A stretch of DNA of 53,926 nucleotides from a virus: IMG/VR virus record IMGVR_UViG_3300042549_009629, positions 1-53,926 of that record. One strand, 5' to 3'. The notes under the pieces were generated by a model that was given only the letters and a program-made list of their open reading frames with translations, ran no database searches and was not told the DNA's origin. How positions within the stretch are numbered: the stretch's first letter is position 1; every line of letters begins with the position of its first letter. The position numbers and the translations under genes were made by a program. Positions 8,792 through 15,786 of the stretch are shown one piece after another.

Positions 8792-10501
8792 TTATAGAGA
8801 AGACAAACCTGATACGAATACACGACCATAAAATTCTGGACGAATCATTTTCTTAGCGTAACGAGTCAATAAACCTTTACGTGGAGTAAACGTTTCTGGG
8901 TCATACACCAATGGAGTCATGATTAATGGAACATATGGAGCAAATACAGCACCTGTTTCAAGGAATTGAGATCCTCTATAACCCATCAAGATAACGTTTT
9001 CAGTCATATAAGGGTTTTTATAAACAGTGTAACGGTTGTTCAAGTTACCTGATTTTTGGATACCGAATGCGTAAGACGATTTAGTTACATCACCATCAGA
9101 AGTTGAAGCAAATCCTGGGATTGATTCCAATACAGTTGCTACTGATGGAGAACATACTAAGAAATTTGCACCACCACGTAGTGTTTTTTGGTGAATCTTG
9201 TTAGACACTTTTTGGAATTTGGTACCCAAAGTTTGGAACCATTGACCTTGTGTGTTAAAGAATCCTAAATTATCATATCCTGTTTTAGCAGCGTTTAATG
9301 ACAAGTTATTTTGTGCATTCCAATATTCATCAGCAGCAGAAGCATCTTGAATCAACATATCTAAATTCTCTAAATCGATTTCTAGAGCGATATATTCAGA
9401 CATGATTGAAGTTAATTCAGCTTCAGCATCCAATGATTGGTATGCATTTAAATCTTGTGCAAACTCTGGTGTCCATTGTGCTTTCAATTTTCTTGTTTTA
9501 GCAACAATAGCTTCAGATTTCATTTTGATATCAATAGACGGGATAGCTAATGCGTCCGCAGCAGTTGATTCAGCATTTGGATAACCACCACCTAAAGGAT
9601 TAGATCCAGCACTAGATTTATCTTCAAAATCACCTCTGTTGTTATCAAGTGGTTGAATGTTGTAGAATAATGCATGAGAACCAACAGCTGTAGGAACATC
9701 AGCACTTGCTACTGCACCACCATAGATAAATGAAGCTGTTAAGTTAAGTGAAGTTGTACCAGTTACAGTTGTAAATTCAGGTAATAATTTAGCGTTAGTT
9801 GCAGGAGTTAAAGTTGAACCAGAAGCTAAGATAAATGCTCTAACACCTTTAACATCAGCATTTGATGGTAAACCAATAGATACTTTAGTATAAGATTGAG
9901 AAGATGAAACAAATTCTGCTCCGTATTTCAAATCTGACCAAGAAGCTGTTGCAACTGTAACTGTTGCTGAAGCTGTGAATTGGTTGATTGAATAAGCAAA
10001 TCTACCTGCACCATATAAACCACCAGTTGGGTCTCCACCAGCCGCTGGGTTAGTGTTACCGTACATTGAGGAAGTAGCACCATAAACATCTCCAGAAGGA
10101 CCGAAGTTACTAAATGGAGCGTTTTTACCACCTGCTTGTCCATATTGGAAATCTAGGAAAAATACAAGACCTGAAGGTAGATTCATTGGTTGTACAGACA
10201 TGAATTCTTTAGTTGATAAAGAACCAAATACTTTACGTACCAATGGAAGAGCTACACCAGCCCATTGCTCACCTTGTCCTACTGTAAAAGTAGCACCGCT
10301 ATTTCCAGTTGTGTTAGACTCAACAACTAATTGTTTTGCTTGATTTTCAAGAATCATAGCCATGTTGTTTTTATCAACTTCGCTTCCTATTCCTTCTAAT
10401 AAGCCTGTTTTAGACCATTTTGACGCCATTCTAGCCGCGTCGTTCTGCATGTTTTTCCAACCACCTGCAGCGCTTTCGAGTAATGAATTAATACTTGACA
10501 T
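8792..10501 (-). CDS. 23: Major capsid protein, T4 gp23-like
   Basis: A 569-aa protein matching the gp23 family: the N-terminal prohead peptide contains ILENQAKQLVVE, followed by GVALPLVRKVFGS and FMSVQPMNLPSGLVFFLDFQYG. The C-terminal PLVYDPETFTPRKGLLTRYA is also family-typical. T4 gp23 is cut by the gp21 protease after Glu65; here Glu61 (in VVE/SNTTGN) is the likely site, giving a mature protein of about 508 aa. The mature start SNTTGNSGATFTVGQGE recurs in the small protein at 14446-14895. The start at 10501 follows an A-rich leader without a Shine-Dalgarno. It sits 28 nt after the scaffold gene and is closed by a strong terminator, as expected for a highly expressed capsid gene. Confidence 0.95.
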   Translation of the reverse strand: MSSINSLLESAAGGWKNMQNDAARMASKWSKTGLLEGIGSEVDKNNMAMILENQAKQLVVESNTTGNSGATFTVGQGEQWAGVALPLVRKVFGSLSTKEFMSVQPMNLPSGLVFFLDFQYGQAGGKNAPFSNFGPSGDVYGATSSMYGNTNPAAGGDPTGGLYGAGRFAYSINQFTASATVTVATASWSDLKYGAEFVSSSQSYTKVSIGLPSNADVKGVRAFILASGSTLTPATNAKLLPEFTTVTGTTSLNLTASFIYGGAVASADVPTAVGSHALFYNIQPLDNNRGDFEDKSSAGSNPLGGGYPNAESTAADALAIPSIDIKMKSEAIVAKTRKLKAQWTPEFAQDLNAYQSLDAEAELTSIMSEYIALEIDLENLDMLIQDASAADEYWNAQNNLSLNAAKTGYDNLGFFNTQGQWFQTLGTKFQKVSNKIHQKTLRGGANFLVCSPSVATVLESIPGFASTSDGDVTKSSYAFGIQKSGNLNNRYTVYKNPYMTENVILMGYRGSQFLETGAVFAPYVPLIMTPLVYDPETFTPRKGLLTRYAKKMIRPEFYGRVFVSGLSSL

Positions 10502-10529
10502 TGTTTTTTGTTTTTGTTTTAAATTTTAA

Positions 10530-11765
10530 TTAAATAATACCAGCCAATTTTTGCATTCTTTTAAATACATCGTTTGACTCTACGATTGATTGTTTTTTAG
10601 TTGGAGTAATAGTTCCTTTAGAAGCTCTACCTAAGTTTTCTTTAATAGTACTTTTAGCTACTTTAATACCCTCGTTTAAAGTTTCATATACCATTTTTAC
10701 TTCACCTACGTTTTTAGCTTTGTCAAATGAACTTAATACTTTCACTTTTTGACTTTCGTTTAAGTTTTTAGCTTTGAATATTTTATTTGTGTAAAGCAAT
10801 TTAGCGTTTAACAAATTAATAGTATTCAATTCTTCTTTTAAAGTTTCGATTGCAGCATAAGCTTCTTCTAATTCTTCTTTAATGTTTTCTTCAAAAGCTT
10901 GTGGGTTTTTGAAAGCTCCACCCCCTTGGATTCTTCCTAAAAGACGTAACATTTCGTTATTGTTTAATCTTTTTGCTGTATCCGTCATGGTTTTGTCACT
11001 ATTTTGCATAGCTTGAAAGGCTTTAAGAATAGAAGTAATTTTCTCTTTATCTTCAGGATTTTTGTTTTCAAGGCTTTCCCATTCTGGGTAATTTTGGTCT
11101 AACCATTTTCTTTCGGATCCTTTAAGTAAGTTTTTAAAGAAATCACCGACTCCTTCTTCAACTTCTTCTTTTTCTTCGTACATTTCTTTTTTTTCTTCGT
11201 ACGTTTCTTCTTCTTCCATTTCTTCAATTTCTTTTAAAAGTTCTGCTAAATCTACTTCTTCGTCAGACATTTCCATTTCTTCACCTTCTTCACCTTCTTC
11301 TTCGCCTTCTTCACCTTCATGTCCTGCTTCAAGTTCACCTGAACCAACCATGTCTGCAATTACGTCTTCGATCATTTTTTTAAGGTCTTCGTCTGTCATG
11401 TCTTCTAAATCTAATGGTTCACCTTCTTCTCCGCCTTCTTTTTCTTCTTCCTCGCCTTCTTCAGCTTCGTTTAAGTTTTCATCCATTTCTTCATTTTCTA
11501 GCTCTGCTAAAAGTTCTTCCAAATCAATCTCATTCATGTCTTTATCTTCCATTTCTTCCATAGATTCTTTGTCTTCCATTTCGTACATGTCTTTGTCTTC
11601 CATTTCGTCCATCTCTTCCATTTCTTGAAGTTTCATTGATAACATAGATTTCAATTGAGGTGTGAAGGCTTCTTCTAGAGCTGCTTTTGCGTTTGCTATA
11701 GCCATTTCTTTTACAGCTTTAGCTTCAGCGATTGCTTCTTTAAGCATTTCTCTGTTTGTTGCCAT
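10530..11765 (-). CDS. 22: Prohead core scaffolding protein, T4 gp22-like
   Basis: A 411-aa protein located, as in T4, between the prohead protease and the capsid gene. Residues about 45-205 are extraordinarily acidic and Met/Glu/Asp-rich (EEMEDKDM-type repeats). A spacer follows (GVGDFFKNLLKGSERKWLDQ), then a helical C-terminal region with LNAKLLYTNKIFKAKNLNES, which fits gp22-family scaffolds. The end, SNDVFKRMQKLAGII, resembles scaffold tails that contact the shell. gp22 scaffolds are degraded by gp21; several (I/L)xE sites are present. Regulation: it follows the longest intergenic gap of the window, with two inverted repeats in the leader. The acidic repeats are longer than in T4 gp22 and may be an expanded, length-variable segment. 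Confidence 0.8.
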   Translation of the reverse strand: MATNREMLKEAIAEAKAVKEMAIANAKAALEEAFTPQLKSMLSMKLQEMEEMDEMEDKDMYEMEDKESMEEMEDKDMNEIDLEELLAELENEEMDENLNEAEEGEEEEKEGGEEGEPLDLEDMTDEDLKKMIEDVIADMVGSGELEAGHEGEEGEEEGEEGEEMEMSDEEVDLAELLKEIEEMEEEETYEEKKEMYEEKEEVEEGVGDFFKNLLKGSERKWLDQNYPEWESLENKNPEDKEKITSILKAFQAMQNSDKTMTDTAKRLNNNEMLRLLGRIQGGGAFKNPQAFEENIKEELEEAYAAIETLKEELNTINLLNAKLLYTNKIFKAKNLNESQKVKVLSSFDKAKNVGEVKMVYETLNEGIKVAKSTIKENLGRASKGTITPTKKQSIVESNDVFKRMQKLAGII

Positions 11766-11907
11766 TTTTCCTAAATTTATTTTTGTTGGGAAAATACGTT
11801 TATTAGAAACGTAATAGAATTTTATTAATTAGATACCACATAATGTATTGAGGGGTGGTATATTCGTATTATATGTATGTGTGGGGTAATGTAAAGTCGC
11901 AGAGAAC
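11766..11907 (-). promoter_or_regulatory. Leader/promoter region of the scaffold-capsid operon
   Basis: A 142-nt non-coding stretch between the terminator after the protease gene and the gp22 ATG, part of the longest gap in the window. It contains two inverted repeats: arms ATACCAC/GTGGTAT at 11833-11839 and 11855-11861, and TACGTTT/AAACGTA with a 5-nt loop at 11795-11813. Because a terminator precedes it and the most abundant virion protein follows, a strong late promoter is expected here, but the exact ATATTTAT octamer found at other gaps is absent. A TATAAT-like string is visible around 11867-11875 on the coding strand. Confidence 0.5.
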
Positions 11908-11930
11908 AAAAAAGCCCTCAAAAAGAGGGC
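11908..11930 (-). terminator. Rho-independent terminator after the prohead protease gene
   Basis: The stem GCCCTC/GAGGGC (11914-11930, 5-nt T loop on the minus strand) is followed on the minus strand by six T. It lies about 25 nt past the stop at 11955 and separates the gp17-gp21 transcript from gp22-gp23. Confidence 0.85.
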
Positions 11931-11954
11931 AATATTGTGTTATGTTATTTTATA

Positions 11955-12587
11955 TTAAAATATAGGGCAAGTACCTTTAGCACACAAAATTTCAGTCAAT
12001 AATGAATTTGTACGTGCATATGGATCTAAATATGTTGTTCTAGATTCATTTAATGAACCATTTTTCATCCATGAATCTGGGTTAGATGGGTTGGAAACTA
12101 AATCCCAAGTTAGCAATTCAAAGTCGTCTTGAACTTCCATTACTCCATCTGATTCTTTCAATGAACCCATTCCACGAGATGAAATACCAATAATTAAACC
12201 GTTATTAACTAACGCACCCGCTATACGACCAGATACTGTACCTTTTTCTCCTGGGTCTGAAAATATTTCAACCATACCTAAAATTTCATCTCCCTCCCAC
12301 CATATTTTTCTTATAGCGTGAGATGCATTTTTTAAATTGATAATCTGTGAGTCCGGATGATCCAGCTCACCACATGTTTCAGTTGTTCTCTGTTGGATTT
12401 TACGTTGGAAATTGTCGATTTCACGCTCCCATAACTCTCGTTTATAATATCTCCCGTTACCGTTTTTTATTTCAACAGTAGCCAAAATACCTTCAACAAA
12501 AACATTTCCACCGTTTCGCATTCCTTCTAAAATACGAACTGGTTTCGGAACAAATTGTCTGGTTTCTATTAAGAGTTGTTTATCCAT
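11955..12587 (-). CDS. 21: Prohead core protease, T4 gp21-like (peptidase S80)
   Basis: A 210-aa serine protease of the T4 gp21 type. The catalytic His is in GELDHP (His77) and the Ser in GISSRGMGS (Ser136 or Ser137), the expected order and spacing; the upstream strand region GNGRYYKRELWERE is also family-typical. gp21 degrades the scaffold and trims capsid and internal proteins after (I/L)-x-E during head maturation. The gene is 2 nt downstream of a 618-aa head-region protein and ends in a terminator. The same cleavage consensus is found near the N-terminus of many accessory proteins in this window, so its substrate set may be unusually wide. Confidence 0.9.
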   Translation of the reverse strand: MDKQLLIETRQFVPKPVRILEGMRNGGNVFVEGILATVEIKNGNGRYYKRELWEREIDNFQRKIQQRTTETCGELDHPDSQIINLKNASHAIRKIWWEGDEILGMVEIFSDPGEKGTVSGRIAGALVNNGLIIGISSRGMGSLKESDGVMEVQDDFELLTWDLVSNPSNPDSWMKNGSLNESRTTYLDPYARTNSLLTEILCAKGTCPIF

Positions 12588-12589
12588 TT

Positions 12590-14446
12590 TTAATATTCTT
12601 CTTCGGTATCTAATTCTTCACCTTGTCCAATATCTGAATCTTGTTTCCAGTAAAGGAAGTTTTTTATATGATTTCTCTCATCAAGTGATAAATTTGGATA
12701 ATTACCAATGATTGAATCAATGCTTTCTCCATCTCTTAATCTTTGTTCAGCATCTTTAAGATATTTAGGATCAATATCCTCTACCATATCTTCGGAATTA
12801 TCCATTTCATCAATTACTTCTTTTTTCTTTCCTTTATGCTTACCCATCATTTTATCAATTTTGGATTTTGCTTTTTCTAGTGCTTTGATATCTTTTTGAA
12901 TTTCTTTAACTTTTTTAGCATCGGTAAGGGCTTTCATATCCTCATCCTCGTCTAATTTGCTAATTTGAGATTGTTTTTTGTCAATTAAATCTTGTACTTT
13001 GTTTAATTTAGATTGTAAAATTTCGTGTTCAGCTTCTTTATTGATAGCTGCTAATTCTTTTTCAACACCTTCTTTTAAATCTTTTAAACTTTTTTCTACA
13101 GGGACAAATACACTGATATTACCTTTTGAATTAATTTTAGCACCTTTAATTTTAAATACTGGTTTTCCTCCTAATATAGCTGTTTCGATGTTAGCTCTAT
13201 CCATTAAGTGTTTTCTTAAATCTGAATTTCCAGCTTTAGGTCCAAGATTAGCATGCAATACTTTAGTTATAAAGATTTTATCTTCACCATTATCACCTGT
13301 TTTTACTATAAGATTTCCTTCTGATCTTTGGATTTTTTCAAAGTCTTTATCAAATGTTAAATATTTGTTTGATGGGTCTCTTTCTTCTCTATCTTTATTA
13401 ACTTTTTTAGGATTGATAATAGTACTCATTTGAGTAGCTTCACCTAATTCAGCATCAACCATTTCACGAATTATTTCACGTAATTTAGTTTCTTCAGGTG
13501 AATTATCTTTTTTTCTTTCAGCACGTCCTGGATATAATTGATTTAATTTAGCTTCAATTTCTTCTGGAGTGAATTTTTTGTCTGGTTTTTCAGTAAATGC
13601 TTTTTTAACATTGGATATAAAGCTATCTATTTCTTTAGATTCTTTAAATCCTATTGCTCTATCTTTAAGTTTATCTTTAAGAGCATCTCTTAATCCTTCT
13701 ACACCTTTTGTTGATAGCATAGAATTAACTACTATAGGAGTAACTCCCATACTGTGTAATTTTGATTTAAGATCTAATTCATCCATTGTATTAATGTCTG
13801 GTTCGTATGCCTCATTAATTTTAGATTCTTTTAAATCACCATATCCGGATGATTTCCATTTACCTTTAGCTTCTTTTGGCTCACCTAAACCAGGTGCTTC
13901 AGTAGTGTATCCTAAACCTTTAACTCCAAATTGACCATCTTTTGTATAGTGAATTGGATCTTTAGATAAATTTTTAATTACCATGTCTTTCAACTGTTGC
14001 ATGGTTTTATCAGCATTTTTAGGATCTTTCATTTCAGCATAATAACCCATCATGATTTGATCAAATATCAAATTATCTGGGTTTTTATCATCTTTATTGT
14101 CGAATTGTTTTTCAAGATCTTTTTCTACAGGTTTAGATACTTTTTTCTCTTCTGCTTTTACTTTCTCGTCTTCGTTTTCTTTCTTTTTTTTAGCTTCAGA
14201 TAAAAATGACTCAAATGCTAATTCATATGGTTGTTTTTTAGTCGGTTCAATATAATTAATAGGCATTACATTAATAATGTTTTCATTAATAATATTTTTT
14301 GTTTTTAATGAAGCCGCTGCTTCCTCAAATGTAGCAGCATTAGGTACATATTGTGGAAAGTCACGTTTTGCGTCTGCAAGGAAAACGCCTTTATGTCCTT
14401 TACCTTCTTTAATTAATAAATACTGATCTTGTAATGTCTTTTTCAT
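12590..14446 (-). CDS. Conserved head-region protein, Lys/Glu-rich, coiled coil (618 aa)
   Basis: The N-terminus KKTLQDQYLLIKEGKGHKGV followed by FLADAKRDFPQYVPNAATFEEAAASLKTKNII is a conserved element in large T4-like phages, with an (I/L)xE-like IKE at residues 12-14. The middle is highly charged and probably disordered. Long helical segments near 455-540 (EKELAAINKEAEHEI, LNKVQDLIDKKQSQISKL) form predicted coiled coils. A C-terminal motif DAEQRLRDGESIDSIIG precedes a helix. No enzyme motif was recognised. Its place between portal-proximal genes and the protease, with a TAATG overlap, suggests a core or internal head protein. Confidence 0.6.
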   Translation of the reverse strand: MKKTLQDQYLLIKEGKGHKGVFLADAKRDFPQYVPNAATFEEAAASLKTKNIINENIINVMPINYIEPTKKQPYELAFESFLSEAKKKKENEDEKVKAEEKKVSKPVEKDLEKQFDNKDDKNPDNLIFDQIMMGYYAEMKDPKNADKTMQQLKDMVIKNLSKDPIHYTKDGQFGVKGLGYTTEAPGLGEPKEAKGKWKSSGYGDLKESKINEAYEPDINTMDELDLKSKLHSMGVTPIVVNSMLSTKGVEGLRDALKDKLKDRAIGFKESKEIDSFISNVKKAFTEKPDKKFTPEEIEAKLNQLYPGRAERKKDNSPEETKLREIIREMVDAELGEATQMSTIINPKKVNKDREERDPSNKYLTFDKDFEKIQRSEGNLIVKTGDNGEDKIFITKVLHANLGPKAGNSDLRKHLMDRANIETAILGGKPVFKIKGAKINSKGNISVFVPVEKSLKDLKEGVEKELAAINKEAEHEILQSKLNKVQDLIDKKQSQISKLDEDEDMKALTDAKKVKEIQKDIKALEKAKSKIDKMMGKHKGKKKEVIDEMDNSEDMVEDIDPKYLKDAEQRLRDGESIDSIIGNYPNLSLDERNHIKNFLYWKQDSDIGQGEELDTEEEY

Positions 14447-14895
14447 TATTTTTCTGTTAAAAGTTGTTTTACCTCTTTAAGGTAATTTAATACCATTTCT
14501 ATTGGTTGTGTTATATCAAATGAACCTGCGTTTCCACTATATAATTCAATTGTTTCATTCTTTGCATTGGAAACTAATGGTGATATTTCATTCAATAATT
14601 TCTCAATTTCGTCTAAACCAGCTATACGTTTCTTTTGAAATTCGTTCATTTCATTTAACATCTCATCTTCCCACAATTGTTTTTTATCGTAAGATTTTGG
14701 TTTGATATTTGGAACTGGTTTAAATCCTAATTTATAGTAATAAATATTCTTAGTTCCTTTAGAATTAGTTTTAGAAGCAAATGCTGCCGGTGTAGCATAT
14801 CCTTCACCTTGACCAGCACTAAAAGAAGCGCCACCATTGCCGGTAGCGTTCATTTCTTTAATTTTAGCTCTTATTATTTCTTTAATCTTATCCAT
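14446..14895 (-). CDS. Small head-region protein with capsid-like mature N-terminus (149 aa)
   Basis: It starts MDKIKEIIRAKIKE followed by MNATGNGGASFSAGQGE. The second string aligns without gaps with SNTTGNSGATFTVGQGE, which begins directly after the predicted cleavage site of the major capsid protein. The IKE at residues 12-14 fits the gp21 consensus, so this protein would acquire a capsid-like N-terminus on maturation. Residues 60-149 are charged and helical (ELLNEISPLVSN, then MVLNYLKEVKQLLTEK). It overlaps the next gene by TAATG and the previous one by 8 nt. The function is unknown; a capsid-lining or vertex component is a reasonable guess. Confidence 0.65.
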   Translation of the reverse strand: MDKIKEIIRAKIKEMNATGNGGASFSAGQGEGYATPAAFASKTNSKGTKNIYYYKLGFKPVPNIKPKSYDKKQLWEDEMLNEMNEFQKKRIAGLDEIEKLLNEISPLVSNAKNETIELYSGNAGSFDITQPIEMVLNYLKEVKQLLTEK

Positions 14896-15745
14896 TTACA
14901 GTCTCTAATTCATTAATTAAGTCATAATACTGTAACAGGTCAACTAAATCATTATCTGTTACCTTAGCATTTTTAGATGGAGGTTGAATGATTGAAATAA
15001 TTTCGTTGATTTTTATTTTAGTAGAAGGATTTTTTGTTTTTTTATTTAAAGCAGTTAATCCGGTTTTAATTTCATTAATCTTATTAGTATAGAATTCTTT
15101 TAGACGTGGTGTATTGTCTACTGAATTGATATATTCTTTAAGAAGTAATTTTTGATTAAGGTTTAATGAATCATATTTAGTGTTAAATTTCTCCATTAAT
15201 ATCTTATGGGTAAGGAAAAGGACATCTCTGTCAGCTTTTTCTACTTCTTCCATTACCTCATCTCTCAATTTACTTTCTTTAATAGACGCTGCAGTTAAGT
15301 GCTCTAGAATAGTAACTTTGTTTGTTATGATTTGGTTTGGATTTGCTGATTGTTGAACATTAGATATTTCTAGTAATGTGTAGAATGCAGCATATACTTT
15401 GTAACTAGGTAATTTATGATTAAAAAATTCATTTACATTATAATGTTGTTGAATTTCGTTAATTAAATTATATTTTTGTCTTTTAACAACTCCTCTATTT
15501 AATGTTTTAGAAGAATCTATTAAAGTAGATACTACAATATTAGCTTTTGTTTCAGTTAATGTAGTTTTCTTTAAAAGAGTTTCATATAATTTATATTCCC
15601 TTCCTAATTCTGTTTTTACAAAATATTTTTTAAGTATATCTTTTGCGGGGGAATCTTTACCCTCTAACGTATCCGAGGTAATTTGACGAACTAAAAGTTC
15701 AAAAAGGATTCCAGTATTTTTATACTTTGAATGTTTGACTTGCAT
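14888..15745 (-). CDS. Conserved helical head-module protein of unknown function (285 aa)
   Basis: It starts MQVKHSKYKNTGILFELLVR, a highly conserved opening in T4-like marine phage relatives as far as I recall. The rest is almost entirely helical and Lys/Leu/Asn-rich, with no Cys clusters, nucleotide-binding motifs or membrane segments. It begins the sub-operon 14888-11955 that leads into the prohead protease, behind an ATATTTAT octamer 22 nt upstream of its ATG. It probably has a role in head assembly (T4 has gp67 and gp68 at the equivalent place), but the sequence is not recognisably similar to those small core proteins. Confidence 0.6.
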   Translation of the reverse strand: MQVKHSKYKNTGILFELLVRQITSDTLEGKDSPAKDILKKYFVKTELGREYKLYETLLKKTTLTETKANIVVSTLIDSSKTLNRGVVKRQKYNLINEIQQHYNVNEFFNHKLPSYKVYAAFYTLLEISNVQQSANPNQIITNKVTILEHLTAASIKESKLRDEVMEEVEKADRDVLFLTHKILMEKFNTKYDSLNLNQKLLLKEYINSVDNTPRLKEFYTNKINEIKTGLTALNKKTKNPSTKIKINEIISIIQPPSKNAKVTDNDLVDLLQYYDLINELETVNG

Positions 15746-15767
15746 TCTTTTTAGTTTGGTTTTATTG

Positions 15768-15775
15768 ATAAATAT
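15768..15775 (-). promoter_or_regulatory. Intergenic octamer ATATTTAT between portal gene and 285-aa gene
   Basis: An exact octamer 22 nt before the ATG at 15745 and 11 nt after the portal stop. Plus-strand reading is GATAAATAT. Confidence 0.45.
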
Positions 15776-15786
15776 ATAAAAAAATA

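Noticed and set aside
9928-10143. Minus-strand open frame inside the capsid gene
   Set aside because: Out-of-frame overlap fully within gp23; Gln/Leu/Val-rich shadow without motif.
11350-11628. Plus-strand Ser/Ile-rich open frame
   Set aside because: Mirror image of the acidic GAA/GAT repeats of the scaffold gene; low complexity, antisense.
11841-11850. Bacteroidota -7 promoter element (TAnnTTTG) in the scaffold leader
   Set aside because: No convincing TAnnTTTG with a TTTG at about -33 could be placed on the minus strand.
12978-13433. Plus-strand open frame of 151 aa
   Set aside because: Antisense to the Lys/Glu-rich 618-aa protein; hydrophobic composition is what antisense Lys/Glu codons give.
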